A stretch of 64,000 nucleotides of DNA from contig OU612066.1 in the NCBI GenBank assembly GCA_914767715.1, positions 8,003,001 to 8,067,000 on the forward strand, given 5' to 3'. Each line of letters begins with the position of its first letter. Position 1 is the stretch's first letter. Shown in pieces: positions 1 to 12,200 of the stretch. The translations under genes were made by a program, and so were the position numbers. A model generated the notes under the pieces. The model made no database searches. It had not been told where the DNA came from and saw nothing but the letters and a program-made list of their open reading frames with translations. Origin of the DNA: Membranipora membranacea. Lineage: Eukaryota; Bryozoa; Gymnolaemata; Cheilostomatida; Membraniporidae.

Positions 1-837
1 ATATGAAATGATAGTCAATAAACTTGTTAGTCAAGTTTATTCCACCTTCTTTGATGCCAAATGTACACTGCATTTAGCAACAATAATTTTAAGGTTGCAA
101 TTCTCATATAGTTGACATATAACTTTCAATTAAATTTCTCCAAACACGGCCGGCCGAGAGCCCTTCTCTGATGCTTCTCTTCCAATTATCAGCACCTACC
201 AAGCTATCATAAAAAAAGCAATGTCGGAACTGAAAAGGAGCAGTGACAGATAAAAACATGTGTAAGATGTAGGTTCAAGTTTCAATCAAGATTGAGATTA
301 CAGTTCTGGAATCCATGACAAGCAGTAGTCATGCTGGGTTGAAAAGCTGCTGATCTGGTTTATTCCTTGGCAATTTTCACATACTTTAATTACTGATCTG
401 GCTAATAGACATCTCTTTTAATTGAGGACTAATTTCCCTTTTGTAGTGGGAGCACCTCTTTCATTTTTTATTGCAGATACAGATACGTTTTTGTACTCTG
501 CCCGAGATGATAGTTATTTATCTAGTTTAGCAATATATCACATATGTAATGGTTTGTCTTGTCTTATGTGGGGGAGGGTAGTGATATGAGACTGTGTACT
601 CTCCAGAGAACAGGTGATCGATACCCCTAGTGCTCAAAGACCCATGGACAATTTTGATTATTACTGATAGAACACATTCTTGATGTCAGAAGGATCAGTA
701 GTTACATTAGTCGGTTTCGTGATTATGAGAGTTGTCTGAGTTTGAGATGTGTGTGATTTATGAAAGTTGTTGGATGAAGATGATTTTGAGTATTTGTGGT
801 ATGAGGGTAGGGAGAAGACAGGGAAAATCCTTCGAGA

Positions 838-935
838 CGAGAACGGGAATTGAACCCGGGACTTCTCGCTGGATAGCAAAGGATGTGATCATTTGCGCTA
901 TCAAAGCTCTTTCTCCTCCTCCTGTAACGGTTTAT
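838..935 (-). repeat. tRNA-derived SINE head (candidate)
   Basis: Read on the minus strand, 857-845 gives GGGTTCAATTCCC, a near-perfect RNA polymerase III B box (T-arm), preceded by an A-box-like GATAGCGCAAATG about 40 bases upstream. The spacing and order fit a tRNA-like promoter, but the acceptor and anticodon stems are imperfect, so a functional tRNA is unlikely. The roughly 200 bases downstream on the minus strand (to about 640) could be the SINE body. No second copy is seen in this window. Confidence 0.4.
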
Positions 936-1350
936 CATGTTAAATTATTTTTCCTTCTGAATATCTAAATAATTTACCTACGCCCCTTCACATTGAATAC
1001 AGTTCAATTTCATGTGCTTTTTCAGTAAGAGCTATCTCAGCTGAGTAGTGTGCTCATGAATACAAAGCAGACAACTTCAGACCTCAAAGCTCAACTACAG
1101 GAGTCAAAGTTGTCACTTTTTCTAATGGCAGGCTACATAAAAGGTAGCATATTGTCTGTGGGTGATAATGCGTAGACCATCATTATTGGTGGTATGTTGC
1201 ATAGAAATACCTATCCTGTCTTGACAAGCTGCGTTGGATTGAGTGAGATGAGGGGATCTCTTTTTACAATCAGAAACACTCGGTATATAATCTGAATTTT
1301 TCTTTTATCAAAACATAATAAGTTGAAGAGTTCATTTCTAAAACATGTAT

Positions 1351-1398
1351 GGAACACCATAAACATATAAATAAACAATTATATGTTTATGGTGTTCC
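1351..1398. repeat. Inverted repeat, 19-bp perfect arms
   Basis: Arms 1351-1369 and 1380-1398 (starting GGAACACCATAAACATATA) are exact reverse complements around a 10-base AT-rich spacer. Transcribed, it would fold into a stable hairpin. It could be a tiny MITE or a chance AT-rich hairpin; no flanking gene uses it. Confidence 0.7.
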
Positions 1399-3507
1399 CT
1401 CACATGGGAACACATACCACCATTAGACTATGGGCATTTTTTGACTACCATCTATATAACATCAGAGGCAATCAGATATGTAACAAGTAAGTTAGTAGAA
1501 TGAGCGGATCAAATACACATACATACCTACATACACACATACATGATATTCACAGATTCTTGAGCATGATGGGCTGCTTGAGTTTCTGCAATGTGTGTAA
1601 TACAGGGTAATATGGGGTCAGTCAAAGACAGCTTGAGGGATTTCTGTACATTGGGAGTTGTTGCCTCACAACAAAAAAGAGGACAACTAAATTGTGCGGA
1701 CAATCAATCGTCCTGTGCTGGTGGAATCGTTCAATCATTAATATTTGTATGTTTCGAAAAGTTAGGAAATCTCTGAAAGGGTTCTCGTACAGGCCCACAA
1801 GAATAGTTTATCGTTACTAAAAATAAGTAATCTGATCTTTCAATTTATTTTTGAACATTTCCCAATCGTGTAAATTATTCATACATGGTAACAACAAAAA
1901 GCAAATTCGAATAATCTAGTGTCCTCGCCATGAGTTGCTGTATCAGCTTGACAATATTGAGACTACCAGTAACAGTAGCATGAAGGTGCATGTTCAGATA
2001 GCCACTGGACATCATGAATGTCACTCCATCCTCTGGGGTTTTGACAGGCCACTTGACAAGGCTAACGGTCAGAGTCTAAGACTATTGCTCCTTTTGACAA
2101 GCAGAAATTGGTGATTCACTTATGGTGTTGAGTGAATATAGCCTGAGTTCTATTGGTTTTAGTTAGGGTTGACCAAACTGTGGCTCCAGTAAAAATAATC
2201 TGTAATAAAAACTCCTCTTGACTCTGCAGTAAGTCTATATCAGATTTTTATTATCTTATTTGTGTTTCATCCATATTCAACAATACCCTTGGGATGTGCA
2301 AACCAATGTTTATAAGAAATGAAAATATTGCTGATAAAATCAGCAAGATTTTATAGCCTTGGTATATTGCACAGCATGTAAGGTTTGAAGGGGCTAAATT
2401 TGGACTAATTTGATATACTTGTGTTGTTGAATATATAATAAGTAGGAAATTGCTCAGCCACTCAGTAATACAGTGGCATCGCAACAGAGTCTGCGCTTAG
2501 AGAACATAACTTCTATGCTGACTGCTTTGACAACTCATAATACAAAATATTACGCTGTACCTTAACGGTGAGACTTTTGTTTTAAATTACGAATAATTCT
2601 GTTAGACATAAATACCTGTGTCTGACTCACTGGTGGACTAGGCTACTTACTACCTGTCACAATAGCAAAGTTGCTGGATCTTGTGAATTATATGCAGATG
2701 AAACTGCTATTGACTTACATATCATAGTTCATATGTGTGTTAAAAATCAGTGCACTTTAGACTGCACATGCACTATACATTGTAAACATTGATTTTTTTG
2801 TTAATATTCTGATAAAATCACACATCTGACTGTTTTCAACTGTGGAAGTTATATTTATTGGTTTGCTTTTTAGCGATATGATACCGAGCTGTAAACAAGC
2901 TCACAAATCATATCCTTGGATTACTTCATAGATCTGATTGCGGTTATCTGGCAGCGAAAATTCTCACTCACTGAGTTGGCGTCAGATTGCAGGTTTGTGC
3001 TGTGAAATGACTAAAACACACTGAGCTTCCGACATCACAGATTATTTTTGCATTATTACTTATTCCTTTCGTTCTCATATACACAGTTCACAATTAACAT
3101 CAGCAATTTTCACTGCTATACCTTACCATTTTGAGCAACATCTGTTGTAAAAATGTTTGTTAGTTTTTTAATTTTAAACTTGGTTCATTGAGAATTGGTA
3201 TTCTATTACCATCCTTTGCATTGTCGACAATGAGATGCCACAAGTGCACCATTCAATATTTGTTTTTGCCGTCGGTTGTGAAGATTATCGATGTTCTTTA
3301 TCATGATGTTATCATCGAAATATTAACGCTGTTGCTGGGAAAGCGTGTATCTTCTCAGAAAAACTGTGTATCTGGCAGTATGTTTCTTCTCTTGTACATA
3401 TGGCCACATTTATATCACACAAATGTTATAACTCACTCTATATTATGTTCTAATTGCAGGTGTTATAAATTTTGCGCGCCCTCACGCTAGCTTTGAAACA
3501 AACTACG

Positions 3508-4668
3508 ATGGAACCTGCAAACACTACAGCGTCATTCAACACCTCACTGATGGATTCTCTGAAGCAGGATATGCCGATGATGAGCTATATGCCCTATGTC
3601 AATGCTGTCATCCTGACAATAATATGCATCTTCGGGTTGTTGGGCAATCTCATGTCTATGGTGGTGTTCTTCCGCAATTCATCGATAAAAACAGCTTCAA
3701 CTGTATTCATATTCAACCTGGCGTTAGCTGACTTCCTGTTTCTGATTTCTCTTCCAATGACAATCGCTACAGTGTTGTTACACAGGTGGGTTTTCGGACA
3801 GGTCTTGTGCAGAGCTTATTTCGGGTTATTTGGTATAAACATGTTCGCCAGCGTTTACACGCTAGTTCTGATGAGCGTAGATAGGTTCATAGCTATATGC
3901 TGTATGAGAATGAAGGACATCCGTACTATGACTAATAGCGTGATTAGCTGTGTATTTATCTGGATACTGTCCGTCCTCCTTGTTCTGCCTCTCATGATGT
4001 ACGCCGACCTGTCAGAACAACAGTGCAGCGTATGGTGGCCATCTAAAGACGGTAAAGCTTACAATGCCAACGCCTTTACATATTATACCATATCCACTGG
4101 ATTTATCCTTCCATGCACACTGATCGTGATCTTCTACATTTCCATCGTTGTCAAGATCAACACACAGAAGTCAGAATTAACCGGCCTGAATAAACAACAT
4201 AAGAAAAAGCGAAACCAACGAGTAACAACGTTAGTGCTCGTGATTATCATGGCTTTCATCATTTGTTGGCTGCCACATTGGATCATCCAAATGTATATCG
4301 TAGTAAGCAAAGGGGGCCATAATCGAGCAGCTTTGATCGTAGGGTCTCTTGTTACTACTTGGCTGTACACTTTTAACAGCGCCCTAAACCCTTATCTTTA
4401 TGGATTTATGAGTGCTAACTTTAGAAAAGCAGTAACTAAGTCGTGTACCTGTCAACCTGGGCAACTACGAGACGGCAGTCAGAGTAGGGGTCTGCTGATT
4501 AGTCTGGGAGGAAGACGCAGAACTGACAATAATGATGTCACGCACGATTTAGCGAGCAGGTCTCCACGCACATCGATTCGAACAGTAAGCACGCTGAGAG
4601 AACAGGTCGCATTGCTAGAGGATAAACACACCAGAATATGTAACCACAACCTTTTAACCGTTATATAA
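3508..4668 (+). CDS. Somatostatin/allatostatin-C-like class A GPCR
   Basis: A 386-residue rhodopsin-class receptor in one coding exon, probably for a peptide ligand at the plasma membrane. The N-terminus has two N-glycosylation sequons (N5, N11). Seven hydrophobic segments follow: TM1 about 31-55 with GN at 46-47; TM2 with NLALAD ending at D75; TM3 from C101 to DRF 125-127 (Phe replaces the usual Tyr); TM4 about 143-163; TM5 about 192-216; TM6 with CWLP 253-256; TM7 with NPYLY 294-298. C173 lies in an ECL2 C-x3-WP motif typical of somatostatin and allatostatin-C receptors and would pair with C101. C313 and C315 are possible palmitoylation sites. The start is the ATG at 3508; a CAG acceptor at 3457-3459 implies a 5' UTR intron. 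TM3 lacks the Asp that vertebrate somatostatin receptors use for ligand lysine, so a galanin/allatostatin-A-like receptor is the main alternative. Confidence 0.93.
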   Translation: MEPANTTASFNTSLMDSLKQDMPMMSYMPYVNAVILTIICIFGLLGNLMSMVVFFRNSSIKTASTVFIFNLALADFLFLISLPMTIATVLLHRWVFGQVLCRAYFGLFGINMFASVYTLVLMSVDRFIAICCMRMKDIRTMTNSVISCVFIWILSVLLVLPLMMYADLSEQQCSVWWPSKDGKAYNANAFTYYTISTGFILPCTLIVIFYISIVVKINTQKSELTGLNKQHKKKRNQRVTTLVLVIIMAFIICWLPHWIIQMYIVVSKGGHNRAALIVGSLVTTWLYTFNSALNPYLYGFMSANFRKAVTKSCTCQPGQLRDGSQSRGLLISLGGRRRTDNNDVTHDLASRSPRTSIRTVSTLREQVALLEDKHTRICNHNLLTVI

Positions 4669-5119
4669 AGATATCGAAGGTTTGCACCAAGCGTAGACTT
4701 TTCTCATCTGTTGGATGGACACCCCTTGAATGGCATGGCAATTTCGCAATGTTTTCGACCCGCAAACCGTGCATAGCCAGCAGTCAATGCTCATCGAGGC
4801 AAAACAATAAGGGGGAACTAGACAAGCTGTATTTGAGAAGTAACACTACTATAGTAGTAACATTATTAAACAGCACAAATACAAATTTCCCAACAGAGAT
4901 TACCAAGCCATTGTCAAAGCAGGCCAAGGGATTACCATTTATTTTTAACCACATTAGAATGGACCAAATACCAAATATTTTAATAATTATTAAGCCTTTA
5001 TAATATTTATGAGATCAGGGTTATCTGGCCAGAGTTGCACAAGCTACATGAATTCATTTGGGCCAACAAATGCAACTTTCAACAAAATAAGCCTATATCA
5101 GGCTAGGGCTAGATATGGG

Positions 5120-5240
5120 CTACATATACTATATACCATATTATATATCATATACGGTATACCATATTCCACATACCATATACTGTATACCATTATCCAT
5201 ATTCCATATAAAAAATATACTGCATACCATATATCGTACT
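5120..5240. repeat. Degenerate TATACCATAT tandem tract
   Basis: About 120 bases made almost entirely of variants of ATACCATATA, repeated irregularly (for example near 5137, 5160, 5177, 5190 and 5226). This looks like an old AT-rich minisatellite; the open reading frame across it is an artefact of composition. Confidence 0.6.
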
Positions 5241-6181
5241 TGTTATATCTAGTCTTGTCACACGACTACTTTTTTGTCGCAGTATACCATAATACTTTAA
5301 ATCTTATTTATCCTGCTGTTGTTTGTTATGTGTTTGGAGTTCTGACTATATATTTTGTTTTCCAGTTCAGTGTATACAGCTAAATACGCATGTAAATTCT
5401 TTTTTGCTTTGCATCAGGTCAGGCAGCATAATAGTGAATAGCAATGAATCCTATATTTTTAAAATAATCATTATTAAATTCATGTTGTTATAAAAAAAAG
5501 GGGATAATTTAACGCCTAAGCATGGAAAAAATACTCAAGAGACTTTGAGAAGTATAACAGCGCAGCTTGGGAGTTGGTTATTTTTTAGAAACGAACACTC
5601 ACAACTTGTCAGGCCGGTTGGCATCATATTCTTCTTAATTTGCCCATCTCTTTTATTCATTTATTCATTTTCCCCGAGGCATTCACAGTTCATAAGCCAA
5701 AGAAAATAGAGAAAAAATTAGACTAATGGGGAGCATGCACACTCCCAGTATGGAGATATGATCATCGATCTAAGTCTGCAGAGTTGCTCATGCTCTCTGC
5801 CTACAGATACAAAGTTGCCATCTTGTATGTTCAACTTTGAATTGAGTCTATATCTTGTGTGAAATATACAAAAGTACGCAGCACATCTGAAATAGGAGAC
5901 TGGAAGTGCCGGCACAGCAGGCTGAATGTCACCTCACAGTTGGCAGGGGAAGAGGAGTTGTTGAAATAGCTTGAATTTTAATTCCACTTCCCAGGTGGTT
6001 TAACTTACATTTTAGAGAAGAAAATGACATTTGACATTAAATGCCAGTCCTTGTCAAAACACGACTGGGAACCGGCTCGCATGACAAAACCAAATTTCAG
6101 ACGGTAATGTTTATTGTTCGTGACTACTCAAGAAATAAATAAATTTTTCTAAATATATATTCTTAGTCCTATAAACAGGGA

Positions 6182-6187
6182 TTTATT
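6182..6187 (-). terminator. Poly(A) signal of BLOC1S2 (candidate)
   Basis: TTTATT on the plus strand reads AATAAA on the minus strand, about 90 bases past the BLOC1S2 stop codon, a normal place for a cleavage signal. Only the hexamer and spacing support it. Confidence 0.45.
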
Positions 6188-6275
6188 GATTGTAAGTAAT
6201 ACAAATCCCATTTGTTTGTGCTGAAATAGATAAATCTAGAGCTTGGTTATCATCTATCACCATACAGCACTGCAA

Positions 6276-9200
6276 TCACCTTTTCTCCAATTCCTTATAC
6301 TTCGCTTCTGAAATATTAAAAAAATTGATACATGTAATTACGGCGTTATGAAGTCTACAAGCAGGGAGGGGTGGGAAGCAGAGTTGAGCTCATTGACCAT
6401 AGCTATCTTCTCTATGGTGATCATTTTCAAGTTTAATTTCCTACATGATGCCCGGTTTAAGTAATTTATTATCACATGGTTATGTAGCAGCAAGTATATC
6501 TGTGCAGTTTTACGTTTGCTGTATATCACACTCTGACTCGTGAGTTTGATAATGTACATTATTGATGTTTGTAATATGCAAAGCCTTCAATTACAGTTCC
6601 AATAATGTCTATCACACCTTCGCAAGAAAATAATTAAAGGAGTGTGCAGGGACTAAGAAGCATGTTTGAACTCGGAGAGAGAGTTAATATGAGATACCAT
6701 GTTATTATAACCATTCATTTAGCGTTCAATGAACACAAAAAAAGGTCACAATTAGCGTTCAGAATTATGAACTATTCCCGAGTTAGCTGCCCTTTTTGAG
6801 AATATCCAGGTGTTGTCATGGATATTACTAGAAAGAAATGGGAGGGGAGGGGGCTTTATTCCATCGAACTCCTTGATTAGATCCGCCAGAGACAAAACAC
6901 ATGCGTTATGTGTTATGTCTATAACATCCTCACTTGGTAAACACGATTAACCATGCACACCTAAGGCCTTACACGCTTTGTTTAACTGTACTTCACAGTA
7001 GTTAGAGCAGAGGGATAATGGCCAAATAAAAGACATAGGCAGGCCCAGCCTAATTTCACTAAGTAATTAAAACTGCATTTTTAATAACATTTTTAATTTG
7101 GTACCAGCCGAGACAAGCACATAAAAAGTTTCTTGCTGTTACTTGATGGTGTGAGTTTTAATTACTTAGAGAAAAAACTAAAATTACTCCTAAACACAGT
7201 TCAACAGTTGCATCACTTCAGTTTAACTGAATTCTCTAAATATACCTGGTTCTACTGCAATTGAGACAAATGTGTTTTGCCAGACAAGAAAAGCAATTGA
7301 TGTCTCAAGGAATTAAGAACTGCTTGTCTCTCCTTTCTAGTTTGGTTGGGAGCCAGGGAGGGGTGTTTCAATTGAATTCAGCTAAAACCACTGAGCGAGA
7401 CCTGCAAAGGGACTTGTTTTCAAAGCGCTCACTCATTGATAGAACTATGTACTGAAAGACTAAAGTGATAATTTGCTATAAAAACATAATTGCTCATTCT
7501 AATTTCTAATTGAAGACTACCAAGGTAAAATGCTGCAGGGGCCCTATATACCGCAGCAATTATTCAGTTGATTTAGCAGAGCTTAAATTTTAATGATCGT
7601 CTGATATGTTTTATATTGAAGTGCCTTTTCAATTTTAAAAATATTATATTTTGGATGGAAAAATTGAAAATAGTACCTATCTGTGAAGTACCAAGACAAG
7701 TGTTAGGAGTTTTGCTTCCACGACCAGGTAGTTGGAAGCGCGTTACACAGAATAATTGCCCTCTCGGATACCCATATGTTATCAGTTAACAACCAGCCAA
7801 CTGCCATAAAAAAATATCAACAATGTACATACCAAGTTTTTTGGAGTAAGCATCTATCTTGTAAGCGGATTGTTCTAACACATTGACAGCAGTTTCGATA
7901 TCATTTATCTGATCTATGTACGGTTGGAGTGCTTCATCTACAATGAGAAAGGGTGATAACTATTAATTATTAAAATCATCTCACAATAAACAAAGCATCC
8001 ACGCAAAATGAATTTTTCCCAATACTGTGCTACGGACAAGACTTATTAGTAAATGTATAAAATGCTTATACCAAAACAGAGAAAAATATGTGCGCATGAT
8101 TGATGATTTGGGGGCATCTCTTATTAGTTTGGAGACAATGATCAAAAACAAAAATTAACGATGATATATAATCGAGTAATAGAATTTAAGGTGGGGAGCC
8201 CCATGTTGGTATTCACTATGGAGAGATTCAGACAGAGAATGGGACACATCTAAGGACCATACAGCTACAAACCACAATAATTTGATTCTTTGTTTTTTGC
8301 CAAGTTGAAAACCGGTAGATCTATCCCACCTAGTAGATTTTTACCTTACAAATGATTGCTTATGTTTTGTGTTTGGATCCTAACCTGAATAATTAAAGTC
8401 ATCAGGTTTTCATTTTCATCTCTAAGAATGACGCCAATGTGAAACGAAACCTGAATGTAAAGAACTGCTGAGAGGAGAACCGTGAATTTGGGTGCTGAAA
8501 ATTGTGAACATTAAAGGGCAACCAGGGTTTCACACAACTTCTCATTGATTAATAGCAGATTGCACCTTCTGCATTGGGAAAAAGATAAAATCTAATTCGG
8601 ATGATTATTCAGCCAGAATTCTTGTGAAATATTCCATGCAAAAGGGGCTCAAACTCAGCTAAAATAGAATACCACAGAGCAGTTTCCTGTTCCTGTTATT
8701 ATTTAGCCTGCACTCTATCATCATAACAGCAATGTCTTGGAACCTTCCATAAACTGAAGTGTTACCCAGGGGGGTCTTTCAATTAGGAAGAGCAATCCTT
8801 TCCTGAAGCAAGTTATCACTATCACATCGCTAAAAATTACCACTCACTTGGTCTTTCAATTAGACAAAATCGCTCCCAGATCGCTCACTCAGAATGTATA
8901 TAGTTCAATCAAGTGACTGAGCGATCTGAAAGCGAGACCTCTAGCAGGTATCGCTCACTCACTGAGTGAGCGATCAGATTGCGATTTTTGCTGTTTCTAA
9001 TTGAAAGACCCCCCTGCTTAGAGTCAGCAACTACTTTGAGTTTTGCACCGTGTCATGCACAAAGCTGATGCTGCCTAGCACACTATTTACTACCCAGTAA
9101 TGCATTGCTGCGAAACCTTGGTTGTCCTTTAAATAATCTGGACCACCACAAAACCTAGGTTGTGGGGGGGGGGGGGGGGGAAGTGGAAATGTCAAATGTC

Positions 9201-12200
9201 TTTACTACTGTTATTTCCAGTTTGAACATAACAAACTTGAAACTGCTAGTGTGATTTTAAGAGTCCACTGGAACCTATATTTTACATCTGCATTGTAAAA
9301 GTGCAAGTGTCAAACCTGTCAGGACAGGCTGTGTCAATACTGAACCAATTGTCGTCTGAGGGAAAATAACTGATTTTAGGAGGACTTGGCTTGGTGTATT
9401 GAGAAGGGAACCTATCTAATCAGTGTCAAATCTGATCAAAAAATCAAGAGAGTATTGCAAAATGCTATCAGTGGTGAACTTGGTACATTTTGAGAGAGTA
9501 ACTCTATTGGCATCAAAACCATGAACACAGAGAATTGGCTACTGGCTACTCTGTTGCAATAATTTACAATGTTTTCATGTTAACTCAGCTTTATGACAAA
9601 TTGATAGATGACCCATTATTTATGGTTGTAATTTGGTATCAACTTGATATCTAAAAATCAAGTGCATTTTTGCATCATTATATCCCGCGACAATGTTTTA
9701 CCAAAAACCAGATCAAGTTCGACCAAATTTTTTCATTTGATTTGTTAATGCCCTAACTGGTATGGCGATGGAAGCAAGAGGGGAAGCAACTCCAAATTCA
9801 GGTAGACCAGGGAGTGTGGGAGTTTCATAAACTCCTTGATCTGATTGAGCACAATGTCACTGTCATTATTTTTACTACTGGTATGCGCCTTTGGCGGTAT
9901 TGTTGAAGAAACAAAGACAATAAAAAATAAGCAATGGTTTCAATTTTTAAAGCCAAAAGTTCCGGGTGAACTTTGTCCAAAGACAGCATTATAGCCTTCC
10001 AAGGTGAAAATATAACTCCATCGACATCCAGTGTGATACGACATTTATCACTGTTATGTTTGGATATGCTGCAATATTATGTTATCAGCATAAACATTCG
10101 CACCAATCCACCTACACTTGGTTAATTTGCTGCTATGGCAAATATTAGCTTTATCTCCAAGTTATGCGGAAAAGTTTGTATGCTCAGGTGTTCATCGGCC
10201 AGGGGGGACCAGGAATTCGTTCATACCATTGTAACTAAATACTGAGCACGAGCCAGACACACCTCAGTATGAGTGTGATGAAGGGTGGACAGGAGCTCAT
10301 GTCATTGTGTATGTGGCTATTCTCTCTAATATCATTCCTAAGGTAAGTTAATATAACACAATCCTTGAGATGCGGCTCACTTTTTTCTTTTGTTCGTGTT
10401 TTTTATTACTGAAAACAAATTTTAGGAGTAGTCAGGGCACAAAGACAAGAAGACAACTGAAGAGAAAAAAATTCAATTATATTTTTATATTCATTCTGTA
10501 ACAGTTGACAAGAGACTGGATGCATGTATTATCTAATGGTCATAGCGTTGTTGAATATCTCGGAGATGATGAAATTTAGATTTCTTTTCTATTTTCAGGT
10601 TCACTTTGGCAAGCACTTTAGTTGATGATGTGAGCGATAACTGCTTGGATAACAGGTCGATAGGACGATTTGGCGTCATTTCCAATCTCCAACCTCACAT
10701 CAGTTACCCTGGTGTGAGCCTGGCTGTGCTCAATTTGAATTCAATTGTCCGCATAACGCAGAACAATGAGATTTTGCGTGTGACCGGTGAAGAGAATGCC
10801 CTAGAAGGGTATGTTGACGGACCATTGAAAAAAGCACGATTCCGGAAAATCACCTCATTTCTTCAACTGAACTCAACATTCATTTTAGTGGTCGATTCAG
10901 GAAACAATTGTGTTAGATCCATTGACATGACAAGGGGGATAGTAGACTTATTTAGTGGGTTCTGTTCTGTAGGCAGGATGTATTGCACTCATCACTCGAA
11001 ACCTGGTCGAAAGTATCTATCTTACACGTATCCCTACCACTTGACCTCCGACCCATCAAACAAAAAAGTTGCCTATCTGACAGACTTGAATTACGTTAGG
11101 AAAATTGATATCGATACCAAATATGTGAATATTGTTTACAATCACAGTAAACGAGGAGACGAAGACTTTACCTCATGGGAGTTAGGGGCACCAGCAGATA
11201 TTCCACCATTACCCCAGCTACGTTGGATGGCTTTCATGAATCACCTCATTTACATTTCAACAGAGCTGCACGGCTTAGTCATCCTGAACCAGGACTGGCA
11301 TCTTCAGAGAACCATTAGCCCAAAGCATTTTGTTGGAGATGAAAGCGGCAAACTTAGCTTGAATCATATTTATCCACAATCACCCAAATTGTTATTAATC
11401 ACCTTTCTACGCGATGGGGACTATTTTGCTGACCCAAACACAATAGTTTATGATGTGGTAAATCCAGAAAGAAGTTCTGTTCTTGAAAATATACCACAGC
11501 TAAGAGAAGAAATAGGAGACAATTTCAGTTTCATAGAATCGATTTCATGGATGAACCGACAACTAATCTATACAGGCAGACCTGGGAGGTCTCGATCTCA
11601 ACGTGGATGTGTCCCAATGATTTCAGTTTCTTTCACAGGTAATGGTCGAGTAAAAAGTTGAGGGATTCAAGTTATAATGTTATCTATCTACTTTACCAGA
11701 GTGTGACCAGAGCTAAACTCAAGCTTATCATTGGGATAATAACGGTGTACATAAGAATTCAGGCCAGTCATATGCATACGCCTTCTTCGTGGAGCAGAAA
11801 GATGTTATCCTTTATGTATATTGCAATGTTCTCTGTCTTACTTTTGCAGGTTCTACTTTGAATAACACAGATAGTGATGAGGAGGTAATGAGTACGACTC
11901 AGGTAGGGGGCAGTCTGAAGGATGTGAGTAATGATAAAGAGACAGTAACACAAGATAAGACAACTCCGCATGCAACAGATTCTATTGTGTCCTCTGGTCA
12001 CTCAACTGGGAACAGAGAGCTGATCATTTCATCTCTCGGCGTCGCAAGCAGCTATGACAGGACGCAGATTTTTCCTACACAGATCTCCACAATCAACCAG
12101 AAATCGCAATTTCCATCCTCCACTAGAGCACAAAAGGGTTCAACTGCTTACCCTAAATACCCTGACAACAAAGCTAGAGTGTCATCTATTAGCTCAAGCG

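Larger units (their letters stand above)
1..3459. other. Non-coding upstream region
   Basis: I find no convincing coding exon here on either strand; open frames are short and lack family resemblance or good paired splice sites. It contains a tRNA-like SINE head near 838-935, a 19-bp inverted repeat at 1351-1398, a short ACAT-rich microsatellite near 1518-1545 and a possible decayed MITE fragment near 2945-3006. The last bases, up to the acceptor CAG ending at 3459, look like an intron in the 5' UTR of the GPCR gene that follows. Confidence 0.5.
4669..6275. other. Intergenic region, AT-rich
   Basis: No coding exon is supported. It holds the presumed 3' UTR of the GPCR gene and, at about 5120-5240, a run of diverged TATACCATAT-type units. 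Its right end is the 3' flank of BLOC1S2 on the minus strand. Confidence 0.5.

Noticed and set aside
3188-3490. 100-codon open frame before the GPCR
   Set aside because: Crosses the GPCR 5' UTR acceptor at 3459 in a different frame and shows no domain; treated as intronic.
5009-5383. 124-codon open frame
   Set aside because: Created by the TATACCATAT repeat tract, giving a Tyr/Ile-rich peptide without coding character.
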